DNA of 44,501 bases from Legionella sp. (GTDB lineage: Bacteria > Pseudomonadota > Gammaproteobacteria > Legionellales > Legionellaceae): assembly GCA_027437055.1 (NCBI GenBank), contig DAIAOV010000001.1, forward strand, positions 49,047-93,547. Reading direction: 5' to 3'. Numbering within the stretch: position 1 is the stretch's first letter; each line of letters opens with the position of its first letter. The notes under the pieces are model-generated. The model saw nothing but the letters and a program-made list of their open reading frames with translations, made no database searches and was not told where the DNA came from. This document shows positions 37,191 to 44,501 of this stretch, one piece after another. The position numbers and the translations under genes were made by a program.

Positions 37191-37856
37191 TTATTCGTGT
37201 TGTGCTTTTATTTTTTTCTCTGTTAATTTATCAAATAAAATACGTTTATCTTCAGATAACTCTGCACGTCGAAGTTTCATCATCTCCTCCACGCTACCTT
37301 GCACACAATCTGGGGTTAGGCGATCAATAATTAAAGTACCATTCAAATGATCAATTTCATGTTGAATTACACGAGCATAAAAACCATGCTCTACACTTTG
37401 ATGGTGCTGACCTACCTCATCATAATAACTTAACTTTATTTCTTCGTATCGCGGCACTTTCCCTGCTTTGGTGGGTACAGAATAACAGGCCTCAAAATCG
37501 TACCCTATGGTCGCACCAGGAGTAGCCTCATAAGAAGGATTAATCATTACATGCATGGGATAAGGTTTAACTCGTTCTCTTAAAAGTGCCGCATCTTCCG
37601 GTATATAAATCGCCAGAATCTGCCTCGCTTGGTTTACTTGAGGTGCAGCAAGCCCTACTCCACCTAACTCATGCAATTTCTTTTTCATCTCATAGATTAA
37701 ACGAGAATCGTCCTTAGAGAGAGGGAAAGAGACTAGCTGAGCCCTGATTTTAAGTACAGATAGATGCTCTGGTTGTTGTATATTAATAATAGTTAAAGCG
37801 GATAATGTTGAACTGTTCATTATTAAACTCAAGATTAAAAATTTTAGACGCTTCAT
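37191..37856 (-). CDS. def: Peptide deformylase with N-terminal signal peptide
   Basis: Peptide deformylase normally removes formyl groups from nascent proteins in the cytoplasm. All three motifs are here: GGVGLAAPQ (65-73), EACYS (122-126; usually EGCLS, the metal cysteine is kept), and QHEIDH (165-170). Unusually, a hydrophobic N-terminus MKRLKFLILSLIMNSSTLSA precedes the full domain, which then starts normally at LTIINIQQPEHLSVLKI. This looks like an export signal with cleavage near residue 20. The longest frame begins with GTG 37898 inside the glyoxalase end; the ATG at 37856 gives the clean signal peptide. Length from there is 221. It is the second gene after the glyoxalase. It may be a secondary deformylase. 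Confidence 0.87.
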   Translation of the reverse strand: MKRLKFLILSLIMNSSTLSALTIINIQQPEHLSVLKIRAQLVSFPLSKDDSRLIYEMKKKLHELGGVGLAAPQVNQARQILAIYIPEDAALLRERVKPYPMHVMINPSYEATPGATIGYDFEACYSVPTKAGKVPRYEEIKLSYYDEVGQHHQSVEHGFYARVIQHEIDHLNGTLIIDRLTPDCVQGSVEEMMKLRRAELSEDKRILFDKLTEKKIKAQHE

Positions 37857-37891
37857 TGGGCATCCAAATACATGTTCATCATATCCAATGA

Positions 37892-38332
37892 TCACCAATG
37901 ACCAACATTAGGAGCAGAAACCCAGGGTTCCTGTTTTGGCAGTGCATTACCCTTCTGTAATAACTCTATAGAAATATTATCTGGTGAGCGAATAAAGGCC
38001 ATATAGCCGTCGCGTGGGGGTCTATTAATGACTACTCCAGCATCTTGTAATCGCTGGCAAGTCTCATAAATATCATCCACTCGATAAGCCAAATGACCGA
38101 AATTTCTGCCTTCTGAGTAGAGCTCAGGATCCCAGTTGTATGTTAATTCAAGCATAGGAGCTTGTGAGTGCTGTGCCTGTGTTGCATCTCCTGGCGCAGC
38201 CAAAAATATTAAAGTAAAACGCCCTTTTTCATTTTCCGTACGCTTTATTTCTACAAACCCTAATTTATTACAAAAAAAGTCCAGAGACTCTTCAACATTT
38301 GAAACTCTAACCATAGTATGCAAGTAATTCAT
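37892..38332 (-). CDS. gloA: Lactoylglutathione lyase (glyoxalase I)
   Basis: GloA converts the hemithioacetal of methylglyoxal and glutathione to S-lactoylglutathione. The 146-residue product has the four metal ligands in place: His5 ([10 protein letters not shown]), Glu62 (PMLELTYNW), His80 (NFGHLAYRV) and Glu123 (NISIELLQK). Signatures [16 protein letters not shown] and [14 protein letters not shown] fit the nickel/zinc VOC superfamily. The start follows GGA with seven bases spacing. The stop lies about 36 bases beyond the preferred def start, so the two genes are adjacent and probably cotranscribed. Confidence 0.92.
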   Translation of the reverse strand: MNYLHTMVRVSNVEESLDFFCNKLGFVEIKRTENEKGRFTLIFLAAPGDATQAQHSQAPMLELTYNWDPELYSEGRNFGHLAYRVDDIYETCQRLQDAGVVINRPPRDGYMAFIRSPDNISIELLQKGNALPKQEPWVSAPNVGHW

Positions 38333-38488
38333 TGATTTTCCTTAATAATAAATTAAATAGTCATTAGACTTCAGCTCTGACTTACTTTTGCCACATAGAA
38401 TCTTAGTATTTTACACCATAAACTACACGAAATTATTTCTAGCATCTATAATAATAGGGACTTTTTAACTTAACTAAGGATGGTTATC

Positions 38489-38932
38489 ATGAAAAAAAGC
38501 CTTTTATGGATAGTTGCTCTAAGCTTCTCTTTAGTCATCGGCCAGACAGCTCTTGCTCATGAGGGTTGCGGTGATAACATGAAAAAGATGGTTGAAAGCC
38601 TGAGACTCGATGATGCCCAGAAGGCTAAAATTATGCCTATTCTAGAACAATTAAAATCATCTATCAAAGCAAGTGCAGAGCAATTCAAAGACTTAGATAC
38701 TCAAATAAATCAACAAATTCAATCTGATAATACAGATCAGGCAACTCTTGATGGATTAATGGATAAAAAGACCAAATTAGTTGGCGATATGATGAAAGCT
38801 AAAGCAAATGCTAAGCATCAAATCTATTCTCTTCTTAACGCACAACAAAAAACAGCATATCAAAGCATGGTAAAAAAATGGGAAGAGGAAATGGCCGCTA
38901 AATATCAAAATTGCCATAAAGATGAAGAATAA
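38489..38932 (+). CDS. Spy/CpxP-like periplasmic protein
   Basis: A protein of about 147 residues with a signal peptide (MKKSLLWIVALSFSLVIG, cleavage near QTALA/HEG) and an all-helical mature part. The repeated LTxxQ-like motifs of Spy/CpxP are recognisable as LRLDDAQKAKIM and LLNAQQKTAYQSM. It carries two cysteines (HEGCGDN and YQNCHKDEE) and ends acidic. Spy-like proteins are ATP-independent periplasmic chaperones, often CpxR-controlled. Of two in-frame ATGs, 38489 has AAGGA eight bases upstream and is preferred over 38480. A strong terminator follows. Confidence 0.8.
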   Translation: MKKSLLWIVALSFSLVIGQTALAHEGCGDNMKKMVESLRLDDAQKAKIMPILEQLKSSIKASAEQFKDLDTQINQQIQSDNTDQATLDGLMDKKTKLVGDMMKAKANAKHQIYSLLNAQQKTAYQSMVKKWEEEMAAKYQNCHKDEE

Positions 38933-38955
38933 GCGCTTACTCCGCTAAGATATAG

Positions 38956-38987
38956 ACAGGTAGTGATTCCCCACTACCTGTTTTTTT
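38956..38987 (+). terminator. Rho-independent terminator of the Spy-like gene
   Basis: A ten-base-pair stem ACAGGTAGTG (38956-38965) / CACTACCTGT (38972-38981), loop ATTCCC, followed by a run of seven T. It stands 24 bases after the stop. Confidence 0.92.
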
Positions 38988-39015
38988 AAGTTGGCGCCAT
39001 TGCGTGAACAGTTAC
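38986..39015. repeat. Family A element end (solo)
   Basis: TTAAGTTGGCGCCATTG followed by GTGAACAGTTAC, resembling the right end of the element at 25590-25752. The left end is not seen. It lies next to the terminator and just before the end of the convergent gene. Confidence 0.6.
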
Positions 39016-39023
39016 CATATATG

Positions 39024-40898
39024 CTATATAGCAGGGGAACTCGAGCAAACCTCTCCTGTTGAATGTACTACCGCATCTGATGATATAGAGCTTGCGTTAT
39101 GCGATGATTTTATGCTTAATGCCATCCCCATCAGCTTGATCACTTCGCAAAGTTTTTTTGCAACAACATCGACCTCCGCTGCACTTTTCTTAGCATCAGA
39201 AATATGCTTTAGTATTTTATCCCAGTCCATATAGGGCAGATAGCCATCACATGCGATTATCCATTCTTGACTAAGATAAATATCTTCATCAACGTTAGGA
39301 CACGCGTGTCTATCAACCTTCTTTAACTTTTCTATATAAGGAGTGTTTTTAAATTCTTCATCATGAACCAATAAACGAACCACTTCAGTTACAACTTTAT
39401 CTGCAAACTGATGGCAAACTACTGCATCTAGGTCTATTGGTTTCTTGCGTTTTTTATTTGCTTCAATAAGAGTTGCCCTCACCTTACCTATAAGTGAAGA
39501 ATATATTCCTATACGTTGGTCTTTATCAACCAATTGGCTATCTAAGGCATGGGTTAATTGCAAGTTGCTCCATTCTATCTCGCCCGATTTAATTAGTAAT
39601 GACTGTAATTCGCCATACATCTCTTTTATACGTGCTACTCGCTCCGTATCTTGTGTTACGTATTGCTTGAATGATTTCAATGCATCAGTTGCTGCTGTTG
39701 ACATCGATTGACTAGAGGTTAATTCTATAGGGCATGCTGCATCAATCAAAAATGATAAATTTATCATCATGATACTGGTGCGAGCCTCTCTTATTTTATA
39801 ATTTGCAAACTTATAAAGTTCATCATTTTTTCTAAATTTATACAGCCGCTGTTCCACACTCAATAATTCATATTCCGTCGGTTGATTATTATCAGAAGGG
39901 GCATTAAGCATGGTATTATGTACTGCATTACGTAAATAATTAAATAATTCTTTTAAAACTACTGAATTCAGCTTTTCCCCCTCTTTCTTCTTCCATTCTT
40001 GATAAGCGGGATTTAATTCCTTTTCAAATAACCGTTCTAATAAAACTATGATTTCACCCTTTGTAGGATGTAGATTGTCGTTTTGAACATATTGCAATTC
40101 TCTTTTAAACGAATCAATATTTCTTAAATAGGTCGCCGTGCGTTGTGAACGATCTTCAGCTGTTTTTCTACTAAACTGCCCTTTATGGCTCAGTGTATCC
40201 CGATATACGTCAGGATGCTCGCTTTCAATGATTAAATGCTCAATTAAAATTGAATCATAAGAAACTGTTTTGTAATGAAAACCATAACGAGGTGAGTGGC
40301 TTTTTTTGCCACGAGGTGATGATGCATCACGAGGTGATAAAGCTGAATTACGTGGTAAAGCACTACTGGAACGTGTACGATTAAATGTAGTTTTTTTAGC
40401 TGGCTCTTCGGAGCTTGCTGTTGTTGACTCAGAAGATTTGTCACGTGATAATAAAGCATGTAAGGGATTAATCACATGATGCACTCCTCCATCAAAGCCT
40501 TCCTGTTTTCCTTTCTTTGATCGTGATTTATCTCCAACAGATCGCTCACTGCTTGCTTTTCCAGAGCTAACCAGTGTTGTTTTACGCTCTTTTTGATCGG
40601 ATTGTTCTTCTACAATTTGCATATCCAATTTAGGAATTAAAACTGATGGACGTGATTCATATATTTCTACGCTATGCAGAGCAATAAAAGAGGAGTAATC
40701 ATCAATTATTGCAGAGTCCTCAGAAAGAGAGATCCCAGGATATTTTTTCTCACCCAACTCTTTTATGATAGATGCTTTGTTGTATTTCTGCCCCTTTGCT
40801 GTAGTAATAAATAAACATACAGCTTGATTCGTTTTTTCATTATAGGCCCAAACCAAGGGCATACCCATACAAGTTATATCATTAAAAAAGACGTTCAT
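39024..40898 (-). CDS. Large Ser/Arg-rich protein, effector candidate
   Basis: A 624-residue protein that I do not recognise. The N-terminal 85 residues are globular (MNVFFNDITCMGMPLVWAY...). About 95-215 are low-complexity and rich in Ser, Arg, Lys and Pro (SSALPRNSALSPRDASSPRG), probably disordered. From about 225 to 600 it is helical, with several Lys/Glu-rich amphipathic helices (ELNPAYQEWKKKEGEKLNSV). The last residues are Ser-rich (SIKSSHNASSISSDAVVHST). No signal peptide, membrane segment, or clear Shine-Dalgarno is seen. The architecture, with an SR-type segment as in host-mimicking proteins, suggests a secreted effector. That is inference. It is convergent with the Spy-like gene. Confidence 0.68.
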   Translation of the reverse strand: MNVFFNDITCMGMPLVWAYNEKTNQAVCLFITTAKGQKYNKASIIKELGEKKYPGISLSEDSAIIDDYSSFIALHSVEIYESRPSVLIPKLDMQIVEEQSDQKERKTTLVSSGKASSERSVGDKSRSKKGKQEGFDGGVHHVINPLHALLSRDKSSESTTASSEEPAKKTTFNRTRSSSALPRNSALSPRDASSPRGKKSHSPRYGFHYKTVSYDSILIEHLIIESEHPDVYRDTLSHKGQFSRKTAEDRSQRTATYLRNIDSFKRELQYVQNDNLHPTKGEIIVLLERLFEKELNPAYQEWKKKEGEKLNSVVLKELFNYLRNAVHNTMLNAPSDNNQPTEYELLSVEQRLYKFRKNDELYKFANYKIREARTSIMMINLSFLIDAACPIELTSSQSMSTAATDALKSFKQYVTQDTERVARIKEMYGELQSLLIKSGEIEWSNLQLTHALDSQLVDKDQRIGIYSSLIGKVRATLIEANKKRKKPIDLDAVVCHQFADKVVTEVVRLLVHDEEFKNTPYIEKLKKVDRHACPNVDEDIYLSQEWIIACDGYLPYMDWDKILKHISDAKKSAAEVDVVAKKLCEVIKLMGMALSIKSSHNASSISSDAVVHSTGEVCSSSPAI

Positions 40899-41048
40899 AG
40901 AATTTTTGGTGAGTGTAAATTAAGGAACCTAAATGTATAGTTTAATATCTAAGTGGTCAAGTAGGTTTTGATACAATTTTTCTGAGAAAACCGTTAAAAG
41001 TCCATTTTTTTACTGTTTTTTTCATTTTTGTGATGATGAACTTAACAT

Positions 41049-41105
41049 AATGGCGCCAACTTAAGGGCCCGACCTGCGTTATAAAGAGCTTAAGTTGACG
41101 CCGTT
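41049..41105. repeat. Miniature family A inverted repeat
   Basis: AATGGCGCCAACTTAAG (41049-41065) and CTTAAGTTGACGCCGTT (41089-41105) are inverted with only 23 bases between them. This is a deleted form of the element at 25590, between two effector-like genes. Confidence 0.75.
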
Positions 41106-41155
41106 GCCTGTCCAGGGTGCGATCTTGAGTCTTGGAAGAGTGCCAGTTTTTTTAA

Positions 41156-42958
41156 TTAACCTATTCGAGGTGTATGTTCAAATGACTGTTCAAGCTCAAC
41201 GGTAGCTGTTGTTGATTTGCAACCGAAGAAACCAAATATTCTATGAATTGCCAAAGCATCTTTAACGCGTTGATCTGTTCTAACATCTCGAATGCCATGT
41301 TCAGTTTCATCTTGTAACGCCAATTCAAGAGCTCGCTCAATTGCGTCTGCTTTCATTTCATTATTGATTGAAAAAAAGCTTTTCGCGTTCTCTCTAAACC
41401 GATTGATTTGACTTCTTATAAATTTTACGTCTGCCCGATTTTCTGGATTAAGAGGTTTAGTATCCTCTTTTTGTTGATGAAGTAACACTGAACTAACGTC
41501 ATGCTTTTCTGGAGGCTCAGATACCACTTGATTTTGTTTTGTATCTATAAATGAAATGTTTCTCGTATCAGCGCCACTATGTATAACATTTGCTTGACTC
41601 GCTACTGATAGAGTTCGCTCCATATCATTAGTATCGACTTGTTTAGGGGCTGCATCGTGAACAGGAAGTATTGGCTCTACTTCTGCTAGAATAGGCTCTT
41701 CTTCAGACAAACTGTCTTCAATTTCAAAAACTTCTTCATCCAAACTTTCCGTAAGACTTCCATCTTCAAACCATTCATGAGTGTCTACTAATTCAGTATC
41801 GTCGTTGTTTTTTGAATTAAAAAGTGCATCAGTAACTTTTTTATAACTTTCGTCAATTGCCCCATTTTCTTCAGCTAAAAAATCTTCTATGGTATTGAGG
41901 ACGTTATAATGCTCCTGCCGCACTTTCAGGATAAATTCTCTATACCTAATGACTAATTTTTTGTACTCAATAAGACTTGTTCTCTCTTTTACGTTGAGAA
42001 ATTCAGGAAAATTAAAATCTTCATTTTTATCTGCGTCTAAAAACTGCGTTAAATTAAATGCTTTATTTTTCTTTAATGCTAAAAATTGCAGTACCTGAGC
42101 CTCATAATTAGAGTCAAAATTTAGAATATCCGGTAAATGAAATTCTTTATCCAATCCTTCCATATATTCTGGGTGACTCATAATGTATTCAATAAAAACT
42201 ATCGATATAGGACCGCAGGAAACTAGACGCCCCCCATCTTTCTCATGAGTCTGGATTTTTTTAGGAGAAGAAATAATTTCAATTTTCTTTTCTGTTTCTC
42301 CTCGATTAAAGGTTAACTGTACAATTTGATCCGCTTTAGGTTTTAGCTTGTCTCTAATCAACTCCGTGGTCAGTGGTTTGTTTAAATCAAGATCTATCCT
42401 TAAATCGTTTAAATCTTGGGAGGACAATGTATTCGTTCTTAGAGTTCCCCTAGGATCAATTACTGAGTAATACAGTACCTTGTTCTTAATTTCGAAATAG
42501 ATAACATTCTTTTCAAATTCTGGCTCATCGCTCTCTGTATCTGCTAGACGAAATGCATAAGCATAATTACCATAATCAATGCGGGGAAGAGTTCCTGTAG
42601 GATTAAACAGCACAATACTGATCGTTTTGTCTTTATTTTTTCGTAAGAAGCCCGCTATATAATGTACGCTAGCTACTTCTGGTTTGAAGATAAAAGGAAA
42701 ATATTTTTGAGATGCACTTTGAAGAATGTTAATTAAAGGACGCAATATCTCCTCAAGAGTAAGTTGATCAAGTCCATCAAATAAGACTGCTGGTTGCAGC
42801 GTTTCTTCTCGTAGTTTGAGAGATAATTGATTGTATTTTCTCCATACTATTCGTTGTGCATCTCGGACATCATACCAAGTGGTAAAGCTCAAACCATCAT
42901 CAGCAGGATCATATTCTTTTTTTCGTTGTCTGAACTCTTTTGCGGCTAGTGATGGCAT
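41156..42958 (-). CDS. Possible CE-clan cysteine-protease-like effector candidate
   Basis: A 600-residue protein. Residues about 80-265 have the order and spacing of a CE-clan (Ulp/YopJ/SidE-DUB type) fold: histidine 99 in VHYIAGFLRKNK, an acid/amide position at N119 in IVLFNPTG, a glutamine at 236, and cysteine 248 in DGGRLVSCGPISIVFIEYI. A helical part (270-360) follows, then a strongly acidic disordered region (about 395-440), a further linker, and a helical C-terminal domain (505-580) ending in FGFFGCKSTT. No signal peptide or membrane segment is seen. AGAGGT lies before the start. Proteases, deubiquitinases and acetyltransferases share this clan, so the activity cannot be told. The domain call is from motif reading alone. 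Confidence 0.6.
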   Translation of the reverse strand: MPSLAAKEFRQRKKEYDPADDGLSFTTWYDVRDAQRIVWRKYNQLSLKLREETLQPAVLFDGLDQLTLEEILRPLINILQSASQKYFPFIFKPEVASVHYIAGFLRKNKDKTISIVLFNPTGTLPRIDYGNYAYAFRLADTESDEPEFEKNVIYFEIKNKVLYYSVIDPRGTLRTNTLSSQDLNDLRIDLDLNKPLTTELIRDKLKPKADQIVQLTFNRGETEKKIEIISSPKKIQTHEKDGGRLVSCGPISIVFIEYIMSHPEYMEGLDKEFHLPDILNFDSNYEAQVLQFLALKKNKAFNLTQFLDADKNEDFNFPEFLNVKERTSLIEYKKLVIRYREFILKVRQEHYNVLNTIEDFLAEENGAIDESYKKVTDALFNSKNNDDTELVDTHEWFEDGSLTESLDEEVFEIEDSLSEEEPILAEVEPILPVHDAAPKQVDTNDMERTLSVASQANVIHSGADTRNISFIDTKQNQVVSEPPEKHDVSSVLLHQQKEDTKPLNPENRADVKFIRSQINRFRENAKSFFSINNEMKADAIERALELALQDETEHGIRDVRTDQRVKDALAIHRIFGFFGCKSTTATVELEQSFEHTPRIG

Positions 42959-43030
42959 GCTACTTACCTCTATAATTATTTTGGTATACGTTATATGATA
43001 CAGCAGATGTTGGGCAATTTGTTGCCTAAC

Positions 43031-43807
43031 CTATGCCCTATCATAGTACAAGGCTATCAGTTCTTTACTGGAAGTACAGCCTAACAATTCCATTGTTTTA
43101 GCAAGAGTCCCTTCTACTGTTCTATATGAAATCCCCATTTCGCGAGCAATAACTTTGGATGTTTTTCCTTGAGCCAACAATTTAAAACATAAGGCCTGTT
43201 GTTGCGAAAGATATATCGGGGTATGCAACTTTTTATGGAAAAAAGCCAAATCTTTTTTCTCTACTGTTAATTCAGTATTTACCGGATAGGATTCTTTATT
43301 TCCTAAAACTAAACTCATCACGATACGTACATGTTCTTCAAGAGCATTGTTATCACTACTTATCACCAAGTTGGCCACTTGTTCATACCAATGATCCCGC
43401 TCCTGATGTAATGCATCAAAGAATGCTTTAGCGTCAGCAATTGGCAATAAAGAAGATGGATTGAGCGCCATTCTTTCCATTTGCACTGAGGTACTCACAT
43501 CTAAAAACACCACACACTCTTGGGATAATAATTGCCTATTAGTTTCAGAACAAATAATGCTCCCTTCTGTTGCTATAACTATGTTTTCTTTAGTAAACAG
43601 AAAAGACAATAATTCAGATTGGGCTCGATAAAAATCGTTTCGTCCATCATCGCCAAATAGTTCTGTAAGTCGACGCCCAAAAGTAAATTCTAACCCTAAA
43701 TCCGCATCAATAAATTGCCAACCCAATTGTTTGGCTATGCTTTTTGCTAACAGACCTTTTCCTGCACCAGGATGACCCACTATAAAAAGACGTTTACACT
43801 GATTCAT
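43031..43807 (-). CDS. Shikimate-kinase-like P-loop domain fused to LuxR-type DNA-binding domain
   Basis: A 258-residue protein. Residues 5-150 follow the shikimate-kinase fold: P-loop GHPGAGKG (11-18), FIDADLGLEF (32-41), and ATEGSIICSETN (79-90). Several catalytic features are altered: the P-loop Ser/Thr is Gly, the GGG motif reads EGS, and the substrate arginine of FRDRE reads FYRAQ. Residues about 196-255 are a LuxR/GerE helix-turn-helix (LSQQQALCFKLLAQGKTSKV, AREMGISYRTVEGTLAKTM). The natural reading is a transcription factor whose degenerate kinase domain senses a small ligand. A GTG at 43840 is in frame; the ATG at 43807 has GGAG nine bases upstream and is used. Its targets may be the adjacent effector-like genes. 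Confidence 0.85.
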   Translation of the reverse strand: MNQCKRLFIVGHPGAGKGLLAKSIAKQLGWQFIDADLGLEFTFGRRLTELFGDDGRNDFYRAQSELLSFLFTKENIVIATEGSIICSETNRQLLSQECVVFLDVSTSVQMERMALNPSSLLPIADAKAFFDALHQERDHWYEQVANLVISSDNNALEEHVRIVMSLVLGNKESYPVNTELTVEKKDLAFFHKKLHTPIYLSQQQALCFKLLAQGKTSKVIAREMGISYRTVEGTLAKTMELLGCTSSKELIALYYDRA

Positions 43808-43974
43808 ATTTAAATACTCCGTTAGAGATACTAACACCAACCACAGCTCATAGTATTAGTATGGCAATGAAGGATATATTCATTATACAATCAAGGATAA
43901 AAATCAATCAATGCGTAGAAATACTTGTCTCATGACCTAGTACATTAATTCTCTCACAGACTATTAGTTTACTA

Positions 43975-44501
43975 CTAAAACGTTCGACTATATGTTGATG
44001 AATGTGAGTCCTGATAGTCTTTATCATCCTCGTCAGCGCTCCAAAAACGATCACGTCCATAGGGTTGTACGTTAATATTAAACTTACTCCTTATCTCGCT
44101 ATCATCTAAGCCATTAATTTTATTAATAGCGTCTTGTCCAGTAATACCATTTTTGGCTAGAGATTTTAAAGCATCGACATGTTCTCTTGTAAAATCGCCG
44201 AACTCTGGTTTCTGCCATGCTCTAAGATGCTCGCCCCTAAGACTGGGATACAAAAGAATTAATGCGTTTACCTGTTGAGCATCTAGTTGATTAATTTCAT
44301 CAATAGCATCTTGCCCTGTAATGCCATTTCTAGCCATAAATTTTAAAGCATCAACATGCTCTTTTCTAAAGGAACCATATTCCGGCTCCTGCCAAGATCT
44401 AAGATGATTGCCTCTAAGTCCTGAGTCATAAAGTATTCCCAATGCTTCTGCTTGATGTTCGTCTAAACCATACATGACGTTCATCGCTTCTTGGCCTTTC
44501 A
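43975..44501 (-). CDS. 3' part of a protein with 60-residue helical repeats (runs off the window)
   Basis: The frame is open to base 44501, so the gene begins outside the window; the ATG at 44484 lies inside a repeat and is not the start. The visible part holds two repeats of about 60 residues, 90 percent helical in appearance. Each has LDxxQxxALxxLY, LRGxHLRxWQxPEFGxF, EHVDALKxxAxNGITGQDAI and ending in xINxL, and the end of a preceding repeat (KGQEAMNVMYG) is present. Each repeat seems to be two related 30-residue halves (LRGxHL and ITGQDA turns). The C-terminal tail is acidic and serine-rich (SADEDDKDYQDSHSSTYS). I do not recognise the family; an effector is plausible. Confidence 0.75.
   Translation of the reverse strand, partial: KGQEAMNVMYGLDEHQAEALGILYDSGLRGNHLRSWQEPEYGSFRKEHVDALKFMARNGITGQDAIDEINQLDAQQVNALILLYPSLRGEHLRAWQKPEFGDFTREHVDALKSLAKNGITGQDAINKINGLDDSEIRSKFNINVQPYGRDRFWSADEDDKDYQDSHSSTYSRTF

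Noticed and set aside
40899..41048. PmrA-like box upstream of the 624-residue gene
   Set aside because: TTAAT/TTAAA motifs occur there, but not with 11-base spacing, so only the box at 27819 was accepted.
43975..44484. Similarity of the repeats to TAL-effector DNA-binding repeats (EHVDAL..NGITGQDAI against EQVVAI..GGKQAL)
   Set aside because: The unit is about 60 residues (two halves of 30), the first helix is longer, and the position of variable residues does not fit the TALE code. It may be only shared helix-turn-helix geometry.

Overview
The window is almost certainly a chromosome segment of a Legionella species or close relative (Legionellaceae, Gammaproteobacteria). It is AT-rich and combines housekeeping genes typical of gammaproteobacteria (fis, clpB, trmJ-iscS, suhB, fadE, rnpB, gatCAB) with several large orphan proteins that look like Dot/Icm-type effectors. 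Those have ankyrin, coiled-coil and low-complexity segments, acidic C-termini, and in one case a perfect PmrA-type box upstream. This rests on reading the sequence; no database was searched.

Layout. (1) 1-2738, minus strand: a leucine operon with a leucine-rich leader peptide and attenuator-type terminator, an unusual LeuA-IlvE fusion, and the start of leuC. (2) 3214-5697: fadE. (3) 5791-10234, minus: a tightly packed operon ugpA-ugpE-ugpC-DUF1189 protein-alpha/beta hydrolase, an ABC importer without a binding-protein gene beside it. (4) 10510-12929, plus: a quinone oxidoreductase and an unrecognised 456-residue protein. (5) 12919-16352, minus: fused anthranilate synthase TrpE(G) overlapping a ClC antiporter. 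(6) 16713-19906, plus: gatCAB. (7) 20101-24641, minus: rnpB, fis, a doubtful small ORF, and trmJ-iscS-(degenerate iscU)-iscA. (8) 24803-31618: suhB, a macro/ankyrin effector candidate, sppA, and clpB behind a heat-shock promoter. (9) 31757-38932: a coiled-coil effector candidate, an MFS transporter, an outer-membrane barrel, a repetitive secreted protein, an exported peptide deformylase with a glyoxalase, and a Spy-like periplasmic protein. (10) 39024-44501, minus: two large effector-like genes (one with a possible CE-clan cysteine-protease signature), a shikimate-kinase-like/LuxR fusion regulator, and the 3' end of a gene with 60-residue repeats.

Genes working together: LeuA-IlvE would catalyse the committed step and the final transamination of leucine synthesis, with control apparently moved from protein feedback to leader attenuation. 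IscS with IscA serves Fe-S assembly, but the IscU-like partner has lost its ligand cysteines. GatCAB supplies Gln-tRNA(Gln) and/or Asn-tRNA(Asn). The Ugp-like genes probably import a phosphodiester-type or sugar substrate.

Intergenic space is rich in dispersed inverted repeats of at least four kinds, sometimes nested. All five convergent gene junctions that have an intergenic gap contain one or more of them. No tRNA, 5S/16S/23S rRNA, CRISPR array or intact transposase was seen.
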